The position numbers and the translations under genes were made by a program. This document shows positions 37,683 to 45,995 of a stretch of 64,000 nucleotides of DNA, in pieces; within the stretch, counting starts at the first letter, position 1, and every line of letters begins with the position of its first letter. The notes beneath the pieces are model-generated. The model was given only the letters and a program-made list of their open reading frames with translations. It was not told the origin of the DNA and did not search any database. The DNA lies in assembly GCA_963819685.1 (NCBI GenBank), contig CAWFXI010000011.1:124001-188000 (forward strand). Direction: 5' to 3'. Source of the DNA: CAIUGU01 sp963819685 (GTDB lineage Bacteria > Pseudomonadota > Gammaproteobacteria > Steroidobacterales > Steroidobacteraceae).

Positions 37683-37918
37683 CCGGCAAGTGGGCCTAGC
37701 GGCAGGTGGGCCTCCGGCAAGGAGGCCTGCCGGCAAGCCAGAGGGGACCGGTCTGCAGCAGCGCCTCGGTTCCTAAACCCGCGGTGTGCGCACTGTTTCC
37801 AGCGCAGAAGTTCAACTACAGAACCTCCTCTCGACTTCTGTTCTGGCTTGCCGGCAGGCCTACTTGCCGCGGACCTACATGCCGGCAGGCCCACTTGCTG
37901 GCAAGGCCGACCTGCCGG
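37683..37918. repeat. inverted pair of approx. 16-bp tandem repeat arrays between smpB and ssrA
   Basis: The left array (37683-37739) iterates a unit like cggcaagtgggcctag three to four times. The right array (about 37846-37918) iterates the reverse complement, cttgccggcaggccta, four to five times. The innermost copies form a perfect 20-bp inverted repeat (37723-37742 and 37842-37861) around a 99-bp spacer with no gene. RNA read through from smpB could fold into a very long hairpin. This fills the 313-bp smpB-ssrA gap except for the ssrA promoter. Confidence 0.8.
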
Positions 37919-37932
37919 TTTGTCCCCCTCCC

Positions 37933-37960
37933 TTGCATTCCCCTCTTCCGCCCTTACACT
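37933..37960 (+). promoter_or_regulatory. candidate promoter of ssrA
   Basis: TTGCAT (37933-37938), a 16-bp spacer and TACACT (37955-37960) lie 12 bp before the mature tmRNA 5' end, allowing a short leader to be removed by RNase P. Confidence 0.5.
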
Positions 37961-37971
37961 CCCTTGTGTCT

Positions 37972-38325
37972 GGGGGCGATCGGTTTCGACGTGGGTTACG
38001 AAACTCCAGGTGCATGCCGAGGTGTAAGGTTCCTCGTAAAACCGCTTACAAACTTATAGTTGCAAACGACGACAACTACGCTCTGGCGGCTTAATCCCGC
38101 CTAACCCTCGCCTGGTATGTGCTTGTGCATCCAGAATCGGGGGACGCGCTCACAAGATCGCCATTCAACGTGCTGAGGGTTGACTGGTTAAAACGCTCCT
38201 GAGCTGGCTTCGCGTCTTTCCTGCCCTTCGGGTAGCGCGCGGCGAGATACAAAGAATGGGCTAAGCATGTAGATCGTGTAGCGTAGGACTTACGGACGCG
38301 GGTTCGATTCCCGCCGCCTCCACCA
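37972..38325 (+). ncRNA. ssrA: transfer-messenger RNA (tmRNA)
   Basis: tmRNA rescues stalled ribosomes and tags the nascent peptide. It is about 354 nt. The 5' GGGGGCG pairs with CGCCUCC of the 3' acceptor arm, followed by A and encoded CCA. The D-like GATCGGTTTCGACG and the T-arm GGTTCGATTCC are canonical. The resume codon GCA is at 38062-38064, and the tag reads ANDDNYALAA ending with TAA at 38092-38094; this tag is the same as in Pseudomonas. A one-piece, non-permuted tmRNA. Confidence 0.98.
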
Positions 38326-38327
38326 AT

Positions 38328-38353
38328 GTCCCTCCGGCGAAAGCCGGAGGGAC
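38328..38353 (+). terminator. likely terminator hairpin after ssrA
   Basis: A perfect 11-bp stem gtccctccggc / gccggagggac with a GAAA tetraloop begins 2 nt after the tmRNA CCA. No strong U-tract follows (only TCCCTCGTTT), so termination efficiency is uncertain. Confidence 0.6.
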
Positions 38354-38436
38354 TCCCTCGTTTCCCTTCCCCTTATCCGGAACGCGCTGCGATTTCGTCA
38401 GCGCATCCAGGCCGTAGCCAGATACGGGGGGCGTGC

Positions 38437-39249
38437 CTACTTGGGCTGGAGGATAGCCTGGGTAACGCCGTTGGCGTCGGAGCGGTTGCGATTGTTTTCC
38501 GCGCATATGTAGTCTCGGATCTCCATCCCGGGCTTGCGACGCAACTTGCGGGTGCTGACCCATGGCTCCTCAAGGGCGTCTGCATCCTGGACCGTCATCT
38601 GAATCTCCAGGAGATCGGGCTCGATCAGCCGCAGGCGCTCCGCAATCTGCATCTTGTCGCTATGGGGTGCACCCATCAGCATGGTCTGGGAAACAAAGTT
38701 GACGGAGTCGACCACCAGGGTGTCGCCTTCCCACTTGCCGATCGAATGTCCCTGATAGAGCGGATCCGCGTCGTCCAGGCTCGGGTGCGTGCGCCCGTCC
38801 AGGTAGACGCGACGGGTTTGTTCCCAGCTTTCCTGGAAGATGTTGATCTGTTTGGCACTCTGCACGATCTCAAAGGCGTAGGGTCCTATCCAGAAGGTCG
38901 GCATCCCTGGCGGAATGCAGTCAGCTGAAGGGGTTCCAAGCGGCTGACCCCTGGCTTCGGCCTCCTTCTCGGCGGCTCGGGCAGCGGCGAAACGCTCGGC
39001 ATACTCGCCCTTCAATTTCGGCAGCCCTCCTTCACCAAAAGCGATCTTGCCCTCGCGCTCTGTCGCCTCGGCCCGGGCCGGTGCGGCGAGGAACGTCCCG
39101 TCCTGCGTATCCATGAAGCTGTCGGCGGTCACCCAGACCCCGTTCAGATCGGGGGTCTTCGCTGCTGGTGGAGCGCAAGCGAGCACCAGGGTGCAGGCGC
39201 CGGCGAGCAGGCCAGCGCGGATGATTCTGTTTGCAGTTGAACTGTTCAT
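38437..39249 (-). CDS. putative lipoprotein of unknown function
   Basis: It has 270 aa from the ATG encoding MNSSTANRIIRAGLL. A signal peptide ends in the lipobox LVLAC, giving a mature N-terminal Cys. The exported body contains LNGVWVTADSF, DCIPPGMPTFWIGPYAFEIV, RVYLDGRTHP, IGKWEGDTLVVDSVNF and ERLRLIEPDLLEIQMTV. This style of repeated beta segments occurs in hypothetical exported proteins of steroid- and aromatic-degrading bacteria. It is 7 bp after a DUF6152 gene, suggesting joint function. No enzymatic residues are recognised. Confidence 0.75.
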   Translation of the reverse strand: MNSSTANRIIRAGLLAGACTLVLACAPPAAKTPDLNGVWVTADSFMDTQDGTFLAAPARAEATEREGKIAFGEGGLPKLKGEYAERFAAARAAEKEAEARGQPLGTPSADCIPPGMPTFWIGPYAFEIVQSAKQINIFQESWEQTRRVYLDGRTHPSLDDADPLYQGHSIGKWEGDTLVVDSVNFVSQTMLMGAPHSDKMQIAERLRLIEPDLLEIQMTVQDADALEEPWVSTRKLRRKPGMEIRDYICAENNRNRSDANGVTQAILQPK

Positions 39250-39256
39250 GTCGCGT

Positions 39257-39655
39257 CTACTTCTTGGCGGGAGGAGTGAGGGGTTCGCCGAGGGTCTTGC
39301 CATCGGCGGTGACGACGCCCATCAGGCTGCCACCGGGCCCACCGTTCTTCAGCGGGTGGATGAGCACGCTGATCTTGTCGCCGGGCTTGAGGGTCGTGCG
39401 CTTCCAGCCCTGGCGTGCCAGGCCCAGCACGCTGCCACCTTCGATGCTCCAGTGCTTCGTCACCCCCTTGGTATCAGTCACGTCCATCTCGATCCAGGTG
39501 TGGGGATTGGTCCACTGGAACTCGGTCACTACGCCGACCACGATCTGCTCCTTGACCTCATCGAACATGGCGAAGGAGTGGTGGGCCGAAACGGTACTCA
39601 CCTGGGCCGCAAACAGCGCCGCGGTGACTATCAGACATGGCAGCTTGGTCTTCAT
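39257..39655 (-). CDS. DUF6152-family periplasmic protein
   Basis: It has 132 aa with a clean signal peptide (MKTKLPCLIVTAALFAAQVSTVSA, cleaved after AHA-like SAHH). The mature protein begins HHSFAMFD and contains FQWTNPHTWIEMDV, GGSVLGLARQGWKR and LKPGDKISVLIHPLKNG, the hallmark of DUF6152. These small beta proteins are of unknown function and often sit beside TonB receptors or the lipoprotein family seen next door. It precedes the lipoprotein gene by 7 bp. Confidence 0.8.
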   Translation of the reverse strand: MKTKLPCLIVTAALFAAQVSTVSAHHSFAMFDEVKEQIVVGVVTEFQWTNPHTWIEMDVTDTKGVTKHWSIEGGSVLGLARQGWKRTTLKPGDKISVLIHPLKNGGPGGSLMGVVTADGKTLGEPLTPPAKK

Positions 39656-39732
39656 TCGTCAGAACCTCCCCCGGTCGCGGCGCAGCACCGGACCCTTATT
39701 GAGTTTTCTACAGATGCAATTTCCGAATTCAG

Positions 39733-41007
39733 CTATATAACATCCGGCGTATAGCTGCGTCTCGCCCTGACCTGCTGCGGATTGAAGGCCGCAAGTGACT
39801 TGTAGTCGAGAGAGATGGCTTCGCGCTCACTCATCGGGAACGCACTATCAAGGTCACTTCCAGCCGAACCGGCCCGCTCCCGGGCAATCTCGAGCACGCG
39901 ATCAGGACCCAGCGCGCGATTGGCCAGCACGATACGGCTGGTGGGCTCGCGCCGCTCTTCTTCGTAACGCGCCAGCGCGATGCCCGGCGTCGGTGCCGTG
40001 GCCAGATGGAACGCCAGCGCCCGCGAATCGATGAGACCCTGCGTGGCGCCGTTCGAACCGATTGGATACATGGGATGCGCGGCGTCACCGGCGAGCGTGA
40101 TGCGACCGTGGGTCCAGCGCGGCAACGGGTCCCGGTCGACCATCGGGAACTCGTAGATATCCTGAGTCCCGCCAACGACCGACGTGACATCCACGCCCGG
40201 CCACTTCCAGTTCGCGTACCGTCCGAGCCACTCTGTCGCGTCTACTTTCCGATTCCAGTCCTCACGCGGCGTGGACCCGGGCTCTCCGGTCTGGATGTCG
40301 CAGATGAAGTTGAACAGGATTTCGCCTGATCGCTCATCGATGCTGATCGGATAGCCGACAAACTTCTGCCGCGAATGCCCGGTCCAGTTCATGGTCGGGC
40401 CCACCGTCCCCGCGGCCAGCGTCGTCGCACCCCGGAACAATGACACGCCACTCCACTTCGGAATTCCCTCGGCGGGATTGAACTGCTTGCGAACGGCTGA
40501 GTGGATACCGTCAGCAGCGATCACTACATCCGCTGTCTCCGCACCCAGGGACTGCCCCGTCACACGGTCCATGAAGTGCAGCATCACGACGTTGCCCACC
40601 GGCTCCACCGCAGTCAGCGCATGCCCGAATCGCAGCGACTCATCGCCAATCAACGCGCGTGCTTCGTCGAGCAGCAGCATCTGAAACCGGCCCCGGTGAA
40701 TGGCGATCTGCGGCCAGTCGTAGCCCGCGGCCAGTCCGCGCGGCTCGGTCCACACTACACGCCCGTCGGCCATGCGATACACAAGCTCATCGACCAATAC
40801 GCCTGCCCGGCTCACCTTGGCCAGCAAGCCAAGTTCGGTCAGCTCCCGCACGGCATGGGGCAGGAGATTGATACCGACGCCCAGGGGTTCTGGTTTGCGG
40901 ACAGCTTCGTATACGACGGGTTTGAATCCCACCCTGGCCAGACTGATTGCCGTCGAGAGACCGACAATGCCACCTCCCACAATTGCAATACGCAAGCCAT
41001 GGTCCAT
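39733..41007 (-). CDS. FAD-dependent monooxygenase (PhzS-like)
   Basis: It has 424 aa from the ATG encoding MDHGLRIAIVGGGIVGL. The Rossmann GxGxxG is at the start, the DG motif is in ADVVIAADGIHSAVR, and the GD motif is in RITLAGDAAHPMYPIGSNGA, defining class A flavin hydroxylases. The segments EPRGLAAGYDWPQIAIHRG and YEFPMVDRDPLPRW closely parallel Pseudomonas PhzS, which hydroxylates a phenazine carboxylate. No phenazine genes are present, so the substrate is unknown. It follows the DUF3237 gene by 4 bp. Confidence 0.85.
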   Translation of the reverse strand: MDHGLRIAIVGGGIVGLSTAISLARVGFKPVVYEAVRKPEPLGVGINLLPHAVRELTELGLLAKVSRAGVLVDELVYRMADGRVVWTEPRGLAAGYDWPQIAIHRGRFQMLLLDEARALIGDESLRFGHALTAVEPVGNVVMLHFMDRVTGQSLGAETADVVIAADGIHSAVRKQFNPAEGIPKWSGVSLFRGATTLAAGTVGPTMNWTGHSRQKFVGYPISIDERSGEILFNFICDIQTGEPGSTPREDWNRKVDATEWLGRYANWKWPGVDVTSVVGGTQDIYEFPMVDRDPLPRWTHGRITLAGDAAHPMYPIGSNGATQGLIDSRALAFHLATAPTPGIALARYEEERREPTSRIVLANRALGPDRVLEIARERAGSAGSDLDSAFPMSEREAISLDYKSLAAFNPQQVRARRSYTPDVI

Positions 41008-41011
41008 GGTG

Positions 41012-41467
41012 CTACAGGACCCTGTAAACGGAGATGCGAACCTGTGAGGGGAGCCGCTCACCGACGCCAATCGCCATCAGGCTGTTGAGGTACGCCAGGT
41101 CCGGACTCGATGTATGGAAGCGCATGGCGGTGCGGAAGTAATAGTCGCTGGCTGGCAGAATGGCCCCGGTCGCCAGTTTTGCCAGAGCCTCGGGGCTGCC
41201 GCTACGGAGCCCCTCAGCACGAACCTCCACCGTTGCATCACCCAGCAGCAATGCATACCGCGCCTCAAGTTCCAGCATGCCGTTGGGCCCGACGCGCTGC
41301 CAGTCTGCGCCGCCCGGAATGATGGTGCCTGCGTGCTCGCCGCTGACCGTACCGCCCAGAATGGGCACGAACCGCCTGCCCTGCCCGGCCACCTGACCGA
41401 AATCAACGGGCTTGCCGACCAGAACCGACAGCTCGAACATGGCCTGTCGTGAAACGACTTCTGTCAT
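41012..41467 (-). CDS. DUF3237-family protein
   Basis: It has 151 aa from the ATG encoding MTEVVSRQAMFELSV. The family pattern GRRFVPILGGTVSGEHAGTI, IPGGADWQRVGPNGMLEL, ARYALLLGD and YYFRTAMRFHTSSPDLAYLN is complete. Function is unknown; members often accompany flavoenzymes and aromatic-degradation genes. It is the first gene of the cassette and is separated from the PhzS-like gene by only 4 bp. A few Met codons near the start leave the exact N-terminus open. Confidence 0.85.
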   Translation of the reverse strand: MTEVVSRQAMFELSVLVGKPVDFGQVAGQGRRFVPILGGTVSGEHAGTIIPGGADWQRVGPNGMLELEARYALLLGDATVEVRAEGLRSGSPEALAKLATGAILPASDYYFRTAMRFHTSSPDLAYLNSLMAIGVGERLPSQVRISVYRVL

Positions 41468-41493
41468 GGAAATCCAACGCCCCGCACTTATTT

Positions 41494-41513
41494 AATACTT
41501 CTTTAAATACTTC
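41494..41513. promoter_or_regulatory. AT-rich 12-bp direct repeat upstream of the DUF3237 gene
   Basis: The octamer aatacttc occurs at 41494-41501 and 41506-41513, exactly 12 bp apart, in an AT island ending about 27 bp before the ATG. A perfect -10 hexamer TATAAT (minus strand, 41594-41599) lies further upstream with a poor -35. The repeat could be an operator or part of a second promoter. The rest of the 234-bp spacer shows nothing else. Confidence 0.35.
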
Positions 41514-41701
41514 CGAACTGCGCGGCGCGAGCGCAGCCGGTACCGCTACGACGCGCCATTCGACTGCTCTCAATGGATCAGTTCGGCGGGAGGATTATAG
41601 ACGGGCCGGCAAGCCATGCGTTCGCATTCTTGCGAGGCCGAAATGGACAATAGCGGCACCCTGCAATCCGGAGCAAACTTGTTTAACGCGCCTGGCCTGC
41701 G

Positions 41702-41986
41702 CTAGCCCCAACTGCTCCACGGAAATGGCTTCAGATCCGAGGCCCCTGTCAGAAACTGCGCCGCAATAGCCATCCAGTTCGCCAGGCCCCGACCGAACTC
41801 GGCGAGAACCGCATTACGCTGTCGTGCAAGCATCATCCACAGCAACTGCAGCACCGCACACGTCCACAGCACAATCTGGGCCACATAGAAAAGAACCCCG
41901 AGCACCAGCATCAGCAGGGCATGCTCGATCAGATTGCGCGGCATCGCCAACTGTACCGGGGTGGAAGAATTTGCTGCAGGCTCCAT
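41702..41986 (-). CDS. DUF4389 membrane protein
   Basis: It has 94 aa from the ATG encoding MEPAANSSTPVQLAMPRN. A single long hydrophobic region, ALLMLVLGVLFYVAQIVLW, continues into a second helix, and the C-terminus KPFPWSSWG is the characteristic DUF4389 ending. Function is unknown. It is 34 bp after the aldo/keto reductase gene and probably the last gene of the operon. Confidence 0.8.
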   Translation of the reverse strand: MEPAANSSTPVQLAMPRNLIEHALLMLVLGVLFYVAQIVLWTCAVLQLLWMMLARQRNAVLAEFGRGLANWMAIAAQFLTGASDLKPFPWSSWG

Positions 41987-42020
41987 GCTCAAACCCCTTC
42001 CGGATTCGCGTTCATGCCAT

Positions 42021-42980
42021 TCATTCAGAGAGTGTGCTGGCTTTATCCAGCAGCGCAATCTGCCCGTTGCCAAGTGTCAGTTGAGTTGCTCGCACCAGGC
42101 TCTCAAGCTGCTTGAGACTTGTAGCACTCGCAATTGGTGCAGTGACGCCTGCTCGCGCAATCACCCAGGCGATAGCCACCTCGGCTACCCGCGCGTTGAG
42201 ACTCTCTGCCACCTCGTCCAGTGCGGAGAGAATTCGCAGCCCTCGTTCGTTCAAGTACTTCGACATGCCACCGCCACGCGGGCTCTTCCCGAAGTCATCG
42301 CTGGAGCGGTACTTGCCGGAGAGGAACCCCGCCGCGAGTGCGAAGTAGCTGATGACGCCGATCTCTTCCCTGATAACGAGTTCGCGCAACGTGCCATCGA
42401 ATTTGGCACGTTCATACAGGTTGTACTCCGGCTGCAGCACGTCATAGCGAGGCAAGCCATGTGCCCTGGCAACTTTCAGCGATTCACTCAGCTGCGCGGC
42501 GTCGAGATTGGAAGTGCCGATGGCGCGCACTTTGCCTGCCTTGAGCAATGTCTCGAACGCCCGCAGTGTTTCCTCGTAAGGGGTATCGGGGTCCGGCCAG
42601 TGCGCCAGGTACAGATCGATGTAATCCGTCTGCAGACGCTTGAGAGACGCCTCGACCGCCGCAGCAATCCTGCGCGCCGACAGGTCACGCTTTTTCGAGC
42701 CGGCCATTGCCCCAACCTTCGTAATCAGCACGACCTTGCCGCGATTGACGGGATCGCGCCTGAACCAGTTGCCGATCACGATCTCGGACTCGCCGCCTTT
42801 GTGACCGGGCGCCCATGCCGAATAGACGTCCGCCGTATCCACCGCGTTGAGTCCGCTGGCGACGAAGGCATCGAGAATGTCGAACGAAGTCTTTTCGTCC
42901 GCAGTCCAGCCAAATACGTTGCCACCGAGCACCAGCGGTCCGATCTCAAGGCCGGTTCTTCCGAGCGCACGTTGTTCCAT
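42021..42980 (-). CDS. aldo/keto reductase
   Basis: This is an NADPH-dependent carbonyl reductase, 319 aa from the ATG encoding MEQRALGRTGLEIGPLVLGG. The TIM-barrel catalytic tetrad is recognisable: Asp and Tyr in VDTADVYSAW, Lys in VLITKVG and His in YLAHWPDPDTP. IGTSNLDAAQL and QPEYNLYER follow, typical of the AKR12/YajO-Tas-like branch. Upstream codons overlapping fabI were excluded. The spacer to fabI is 61 bp. Substrate unknown. Confidence 0.92.
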   Translation of the reverse strand: MEQRALGRTGLEIGPLVLGGNVFGWTADEKTSFDILDAFVASGLNAVDTADVYSAWAPGHKGGESEIVIGNWFRRDPVNRGKVVLITKVGAMAGSKKRDLSARRIAAAVEASLKRLQTDYIDLYLAHWPDPDTPYEETLRAFETLLKAGKVRAIGTSNLDAAQLSESLKVARAHGLPRYDVLQPEYNLYERAKFDGTLRELVIREEIGVISYFALAAGFLSGKYRSSDDFGKSPRGGGMSKYLNERGLRILSALDEVAESLNARVAEVAIAWVIARAGVTAPIASATSLKQLESLVRATQLTLGNGQIALLDKASTLSE

Positions 42981-43041
42981 GGTCAACCCCTTATCTTCAG
43001 CAGAGCGGCTGCATTCTCTGCCCGGAGTGCACGAACGGCAA

Positions 43042-43824
43042 TCACGCCATGATGTTGACGCCGCCATCCACGTACAGAGTCTCGCCGGAGATGCGCCGGG
43101 CATACGGTGTGGCGAGATACGCGCATGCGAAGCCCACGTCCATGATGTCAACCAGTTCGCCGAGCGGCGCGCGCTGCGCCACTTCGGTCAGCAAGAGGTC
43201 GAAGTCCTTGAGGCCGGAGGCCGCGCGCGTCTTCAAGGGACCGGGCGAAATCGCGTGCACGCGAATGCCCTGCCCCCCCAGTTCGTACGCAAGGTAGCGG
43301 CAGCAGGATTCGAGCGCGGCTTTCACAGGACCCATCACGCTGTAGGTGGGGATGACCTTGCTGGCGCCGTGGTAGCTCATCGCGAACATCGTACCGCCGT
43401 TCTTCATCAGCGGCGCAGCGAGCTTTGCCATGCGCACGAACGAGTGGCATGACACGTCCATCGCTTTCGCAAACCCGGCTGCCGAACAGTCGAGCAGTCC
43501 TCCCTGCAGATCTTCCTTCGGCGCGAAGGCGATCGAGTGCACGAGGATATCGATCTGGCCCCACTGCTTTGCGACAGTCTCGAACACCGTTTCCAGCTGG
43601 CCTTCGATACTGACGTCGAGCGGCAGGAAGAGCGGGGCTTCCAGCGAACGCGCCAGCGGCTCCACAAAGGCGCGCGCCTTGTCGTTCAGGTAAGTGATAG
43701 CCAGATCTGCACCGAGTTCTCGGAACGCCCTGGCGCAGCCGTACGCGATCGAATGCTCATTGGCAACGCCGATGACGAGCGCCTTGGCGCCTTTGAGCGG
43801 TGGACGCGGAACCTCGACAGACAT
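43042..43824 (-). CDS. fabI: enoyl-[acyl-carrier-protein] reductase FabI
   Basis: FabI is the NADH-dependent reductase of the last step of fatty-acid elongation. It has 260 aa. The atypical SDR nucleotide motif GVANEHSIAYGCARAF, DVS near position 70, and the catalytic pair in SYHGASKVIPTYSVMGPVKA (Tyr-x6-Lys) are present. ISPGPLKTRAASGL and YVDGGVNIMA close it. It is 46 bp after ackA. In related genomes FabI-type genes often close this DUF3141-pta-ackA cluster and may be specialised rather than the only enoyl reductase. Confidence 0.95.
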   Translation of the reverse strand: MSVEVPRPPLKGAKALVIGVANEHSIAYGCARAFRELGADLAITYLNDKARAFVEPLARSLEAPLFLPLDVSIEGQLETVFETVAKQWGQIDILVHSIAFAPKEDLQGGLLDCSAAGFAKAMDVSCHSFVRMAKLAAPLMKNGGTMFAMSYHGASKVIPTYSVMGPVKAALESCCRYLAYELGGQGIRVHAISPGPLKTRAASGLKDFDLLLTEVAQRAPLGELVDIMDVGFACAYLATPYARRISGETLYVDGGVNIMA

Positions 43825-43870
43825 GTACGATCTCCCTTTCAGGCCAAGGTTGAATGGGCCGTTCCGGCCC

Positions 43871-45052
43871 CTAGGTCACGATCAGACGCCGCGCGTGGCG
43901 CGCGATCATCAGCTCTTCGTTGGTCGGGATTACCCAGGCGCTCACTTTGCTGCCTGCAGTGCTGATACGCGGTCCATTCACGGCGTTGGCAGCCGGATCC
44001 AGGTCCACACCCAGCCACGCCGCGTCCCGGCAAACGCGTTCACGCAGCGAGCCGCTGTTCTCGCCGATACCGGCGGTGAACACGATTGCGTCGAGGCCGC
44101 CGAGCGCTGCAGCGAGCGAACCCAGTTCGCGCCCGATGCGGTAAATGAATACGTCGACTGCGGCTTTCGCTTCTGGTGCCGCATGCTCCTGCAGCGTACG
44201 CATGTCGCTGGAGATGCCTGACATCCCGAGCAGCCCGGACTGCTGATAGATCAGCTTCTCGATGGCACGCGCATCCATCTTCAATTCATCCAGCAGGTAC
44301 AGAATCACGCCCGGATCGAGGGTACCGCAGCGTGTGCCCATCGGCAGGCCGTCAGCGGCGGTGAACCCCATCGTGCTGGCAATGCTGCGACCGCCCAGCA
44401 TTGCGCACATGCTGGCGCCATTGCCCAGATGCAGGACTACCGTCTTGCCGCTCGCCGCGCGCGCATCGAACCGCGGCAGCACGTCGGCGATGTACTCGTA
44501 CGAGAGCCCATGGAACCCGTACCGGCGCACGCCGCGGTCGGTGATTGCCTTGGGCAGTGCATATGCCTGAGCCACCGGCGGTGCCGCGCTGTGAAAGGAC
44601 GTGTCGAAACACGCTACCTGGGGTAACTCCGGTGACCGGTCGAGGAGCGCTCTGATCGGCGCCAGGTTATGAGGCTGGTGGAGCGGTGCCAGCGGGATGT
44701 ACTTTTCCAGCGTCTTGAGCACCGAGGCGTCGATGCGGACCGGCTCCGAGTAGTCGAGCCCGCCATGCACGACGCGATGGCCAACACCGGCCATGCGATG
44801 ACCCGAATACTCCGCACGCAGGAAGCCGACCAGATGATCGAGCGCTCCCTCGTGACCGAGCTTGACGCCATCGCCCCACGCCTTCTCGCTAAGCGCCTCT
44901 CCCGCCTTGTCCTTCGCCTTGAAGCGCGGCGCCGTATACAGACCTTCGGCCTGCCCCCGCACGAGCAATTCGAGCTGGTCACCCTGCGCCGCGAATACCG
45001 AGAATTTCAGGCTCGACGAACCTGCATTCAGGATTACGATCGCGTCGGCCAC
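43871..45052 (-). CDS. ackA: acetate/propionate kinase family protein
   Basis: AckA interconverts acetyl phosphate plus ADP with acetate plus ATP. The start was set at GTG 45,052 (VADAIVILNAGSSSLKFSVF), one base after the upstream stop, giving 393 aa; longer codons overlap pta. GHRVVHGG, CFDTSFH, RRYGFHGLSYEYIA, HLGNGASMCAM and FTAGIGENSGS are the acetokinase signatures. With the adjacent phosphate acyltransferase it forms a substrate-level phosphorylation pair; butyrate or propionate could also be substrates. Confidence 0.95.
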   Translation of the reverse strand: MADAIVILNAGSSSLKFSVFAAQGDQLELLVRGQAEGLYTAPRFKAKDKAGEALSEKAWGDGVKLGHEGALDHLVGFLRAEYSGHRMAGVGHRVVHGGLDYSEPVRIDASVLKTLEKYIPLAPLHQPHNLAPIRALLDRSPELPQVACFDTSFHSAAPPVAQAYALPKAITDRGVRRYGFHGLSYEYIADVLPRFDARAASGKTVVLHLGNGASMCAMLGGRSIASTMGFTAADGLPMGTRCGTLDPGVILYLLDELKMDARAIEKLIYQQSGLLGMSGISSDMRTLQEHAAPEAKAAVDVFIYRIGRELGSLAAALGGLDAIVFTAGIGENSGSLRERVCRDAAWLGVDLDPAANAVNGPRISTAGSKVSAWVIPTNEELMIARHARRLIVT

Positions 45053-45053
45053 G

Positions 45054-45995
45054 TCAGGCCACAACCTTGCCTGTCGACATGCGCCGCGACTCTGCGACCA
45101 GCGCTGCCACGGCACAGGAAGCGAGTCGCGCGGTGACCGAGTCGGCACGGCTCGTCAGGATGATGGGCACGCGCGCGCCCAGCACGATGCCGGCAGCATC
45201 CGCGCCGGCAAGGAACGACAGGCTCTTGGCCAGCATGTTGCCAGCCTCGAGGTCCGGCACCACCAGTACGTTGGCTCGCCCGGCGACCGGTGAATTGATC
45301 TTCTTGATCGCGACCGATTCGAGGCTGATCGCGTTGTCGAGCGCGAGCGGCCCGTCGAGGATCGCGCCCGTGATCTGGCCCCGGTCCGCCATTTTGCAGA
45401 GTGCAGCCGCTTCTACGGTCGACAGCACCTTCGGATTGACCAGTTCCATTGCCGACAGAATGGCGACGCGGACCTCTGGAAAGTGCATTGCATGCGCCAG
45501 ATCGATCGCGTTCTGGACGATGTCAACCTTGTCTTCCAGCGTAGGTGCAATGTTGACGGCCGCGTCCGTGATGATCAGCGTTTCCGGGTAGCTCGGCACG
45601 TCCATCACGAAGCAGTGACTGACGCGCCGCGCAGTACGCAGTCCGGTGTCGCGCTTGACCACTGCTCCCATCAGCTCATCGGTGTGCAAACTGCCTTTCA
45701 TCAGGGCCTCGGCCCTGCCCTCGCGGACCAGTTCGACAGCCTTGTCCGCAGAAGCCTGGCTGTGCGGTGTGTCGACGATCTCAAGGCCGGCGATGTCGAT
45801 GCCATGCTCTTTCGCGAGTGCTTCGATCCGGGCTCGCGGCCCCACGAGGATCGGTGCGAGCAGTCCGAGCGCAGCCGCATCAACCGCACCGCGCAGCGAA
45901 CTCTCATCGCAAGGATGGGCCACGGCGGTCGACGTCGGGCGCAACGCCCTGGCGGTGTTGATGAGATGCTGGTACTTGAGATGTTCGCGTTCCAT
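45054..45995 (-). CDS. phosphate acetyl/butyryltransferase
   Basis: It has 313 aa from ATG 45,995, which shares its A with the DUF3141 stop (TGATG). It is the single-domain PTA/PTB fold, comparable to Ptb: GLLAPILVGPRARIEALA, LMKGSLHTDELMGAVV, DAAVNIAP, ILSAMELVNPKV and VPDLEAGNMLAKSLSFL are visible. It lacks the N-terminal enoyl-CoA hydratase (MaoC) domain that relatives in the same cluster often carry. It transfers an acyl group from CoA to phosphate to feed AckA. Acetyl versus butyryl specificity cannot be told from the sequence. Confidence 0.88.
   Translation of the reverse strand: MEREHLKYQHLINTARALRPTSTAVAHPCDESSLRGAVDAAALGLLAPILVGPRARIEALAKEHGIDIAGLEIVDTPHSQASADKAVELVREGRAEALMKGSLHTDELMGAVVKRDTGLRTARRVSHCFVMDVPSYPETLIITDAAVNIAPTLEDKVDIVQNAIDLAHAMHFPEVRVAILSAMELVNPKVLSTVEAAALCKMADRGQITGAILDGPLALDNAISLESVAIKKINSPVAGRANVLVVPDLEAGNMLAKSLSFLAGADAAGIVLGARVPIILTSRADSVTARLASCAVAALVAESRRMSTGKVVA

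Noticed and set aside
37683..37918. CRISPR array
   Set aside because: Repeat units are about 16 bp, contiguous, without spacers of constant length, and occur in both orientations; no cas genes nearby.
38326..38436. ssrA as an integration site for a genomic island
   Set aside because: The 3' end of ssrA is a common attachment site, but no integrase and no second copy of the ssrA 3' end are seen downstream in the window.
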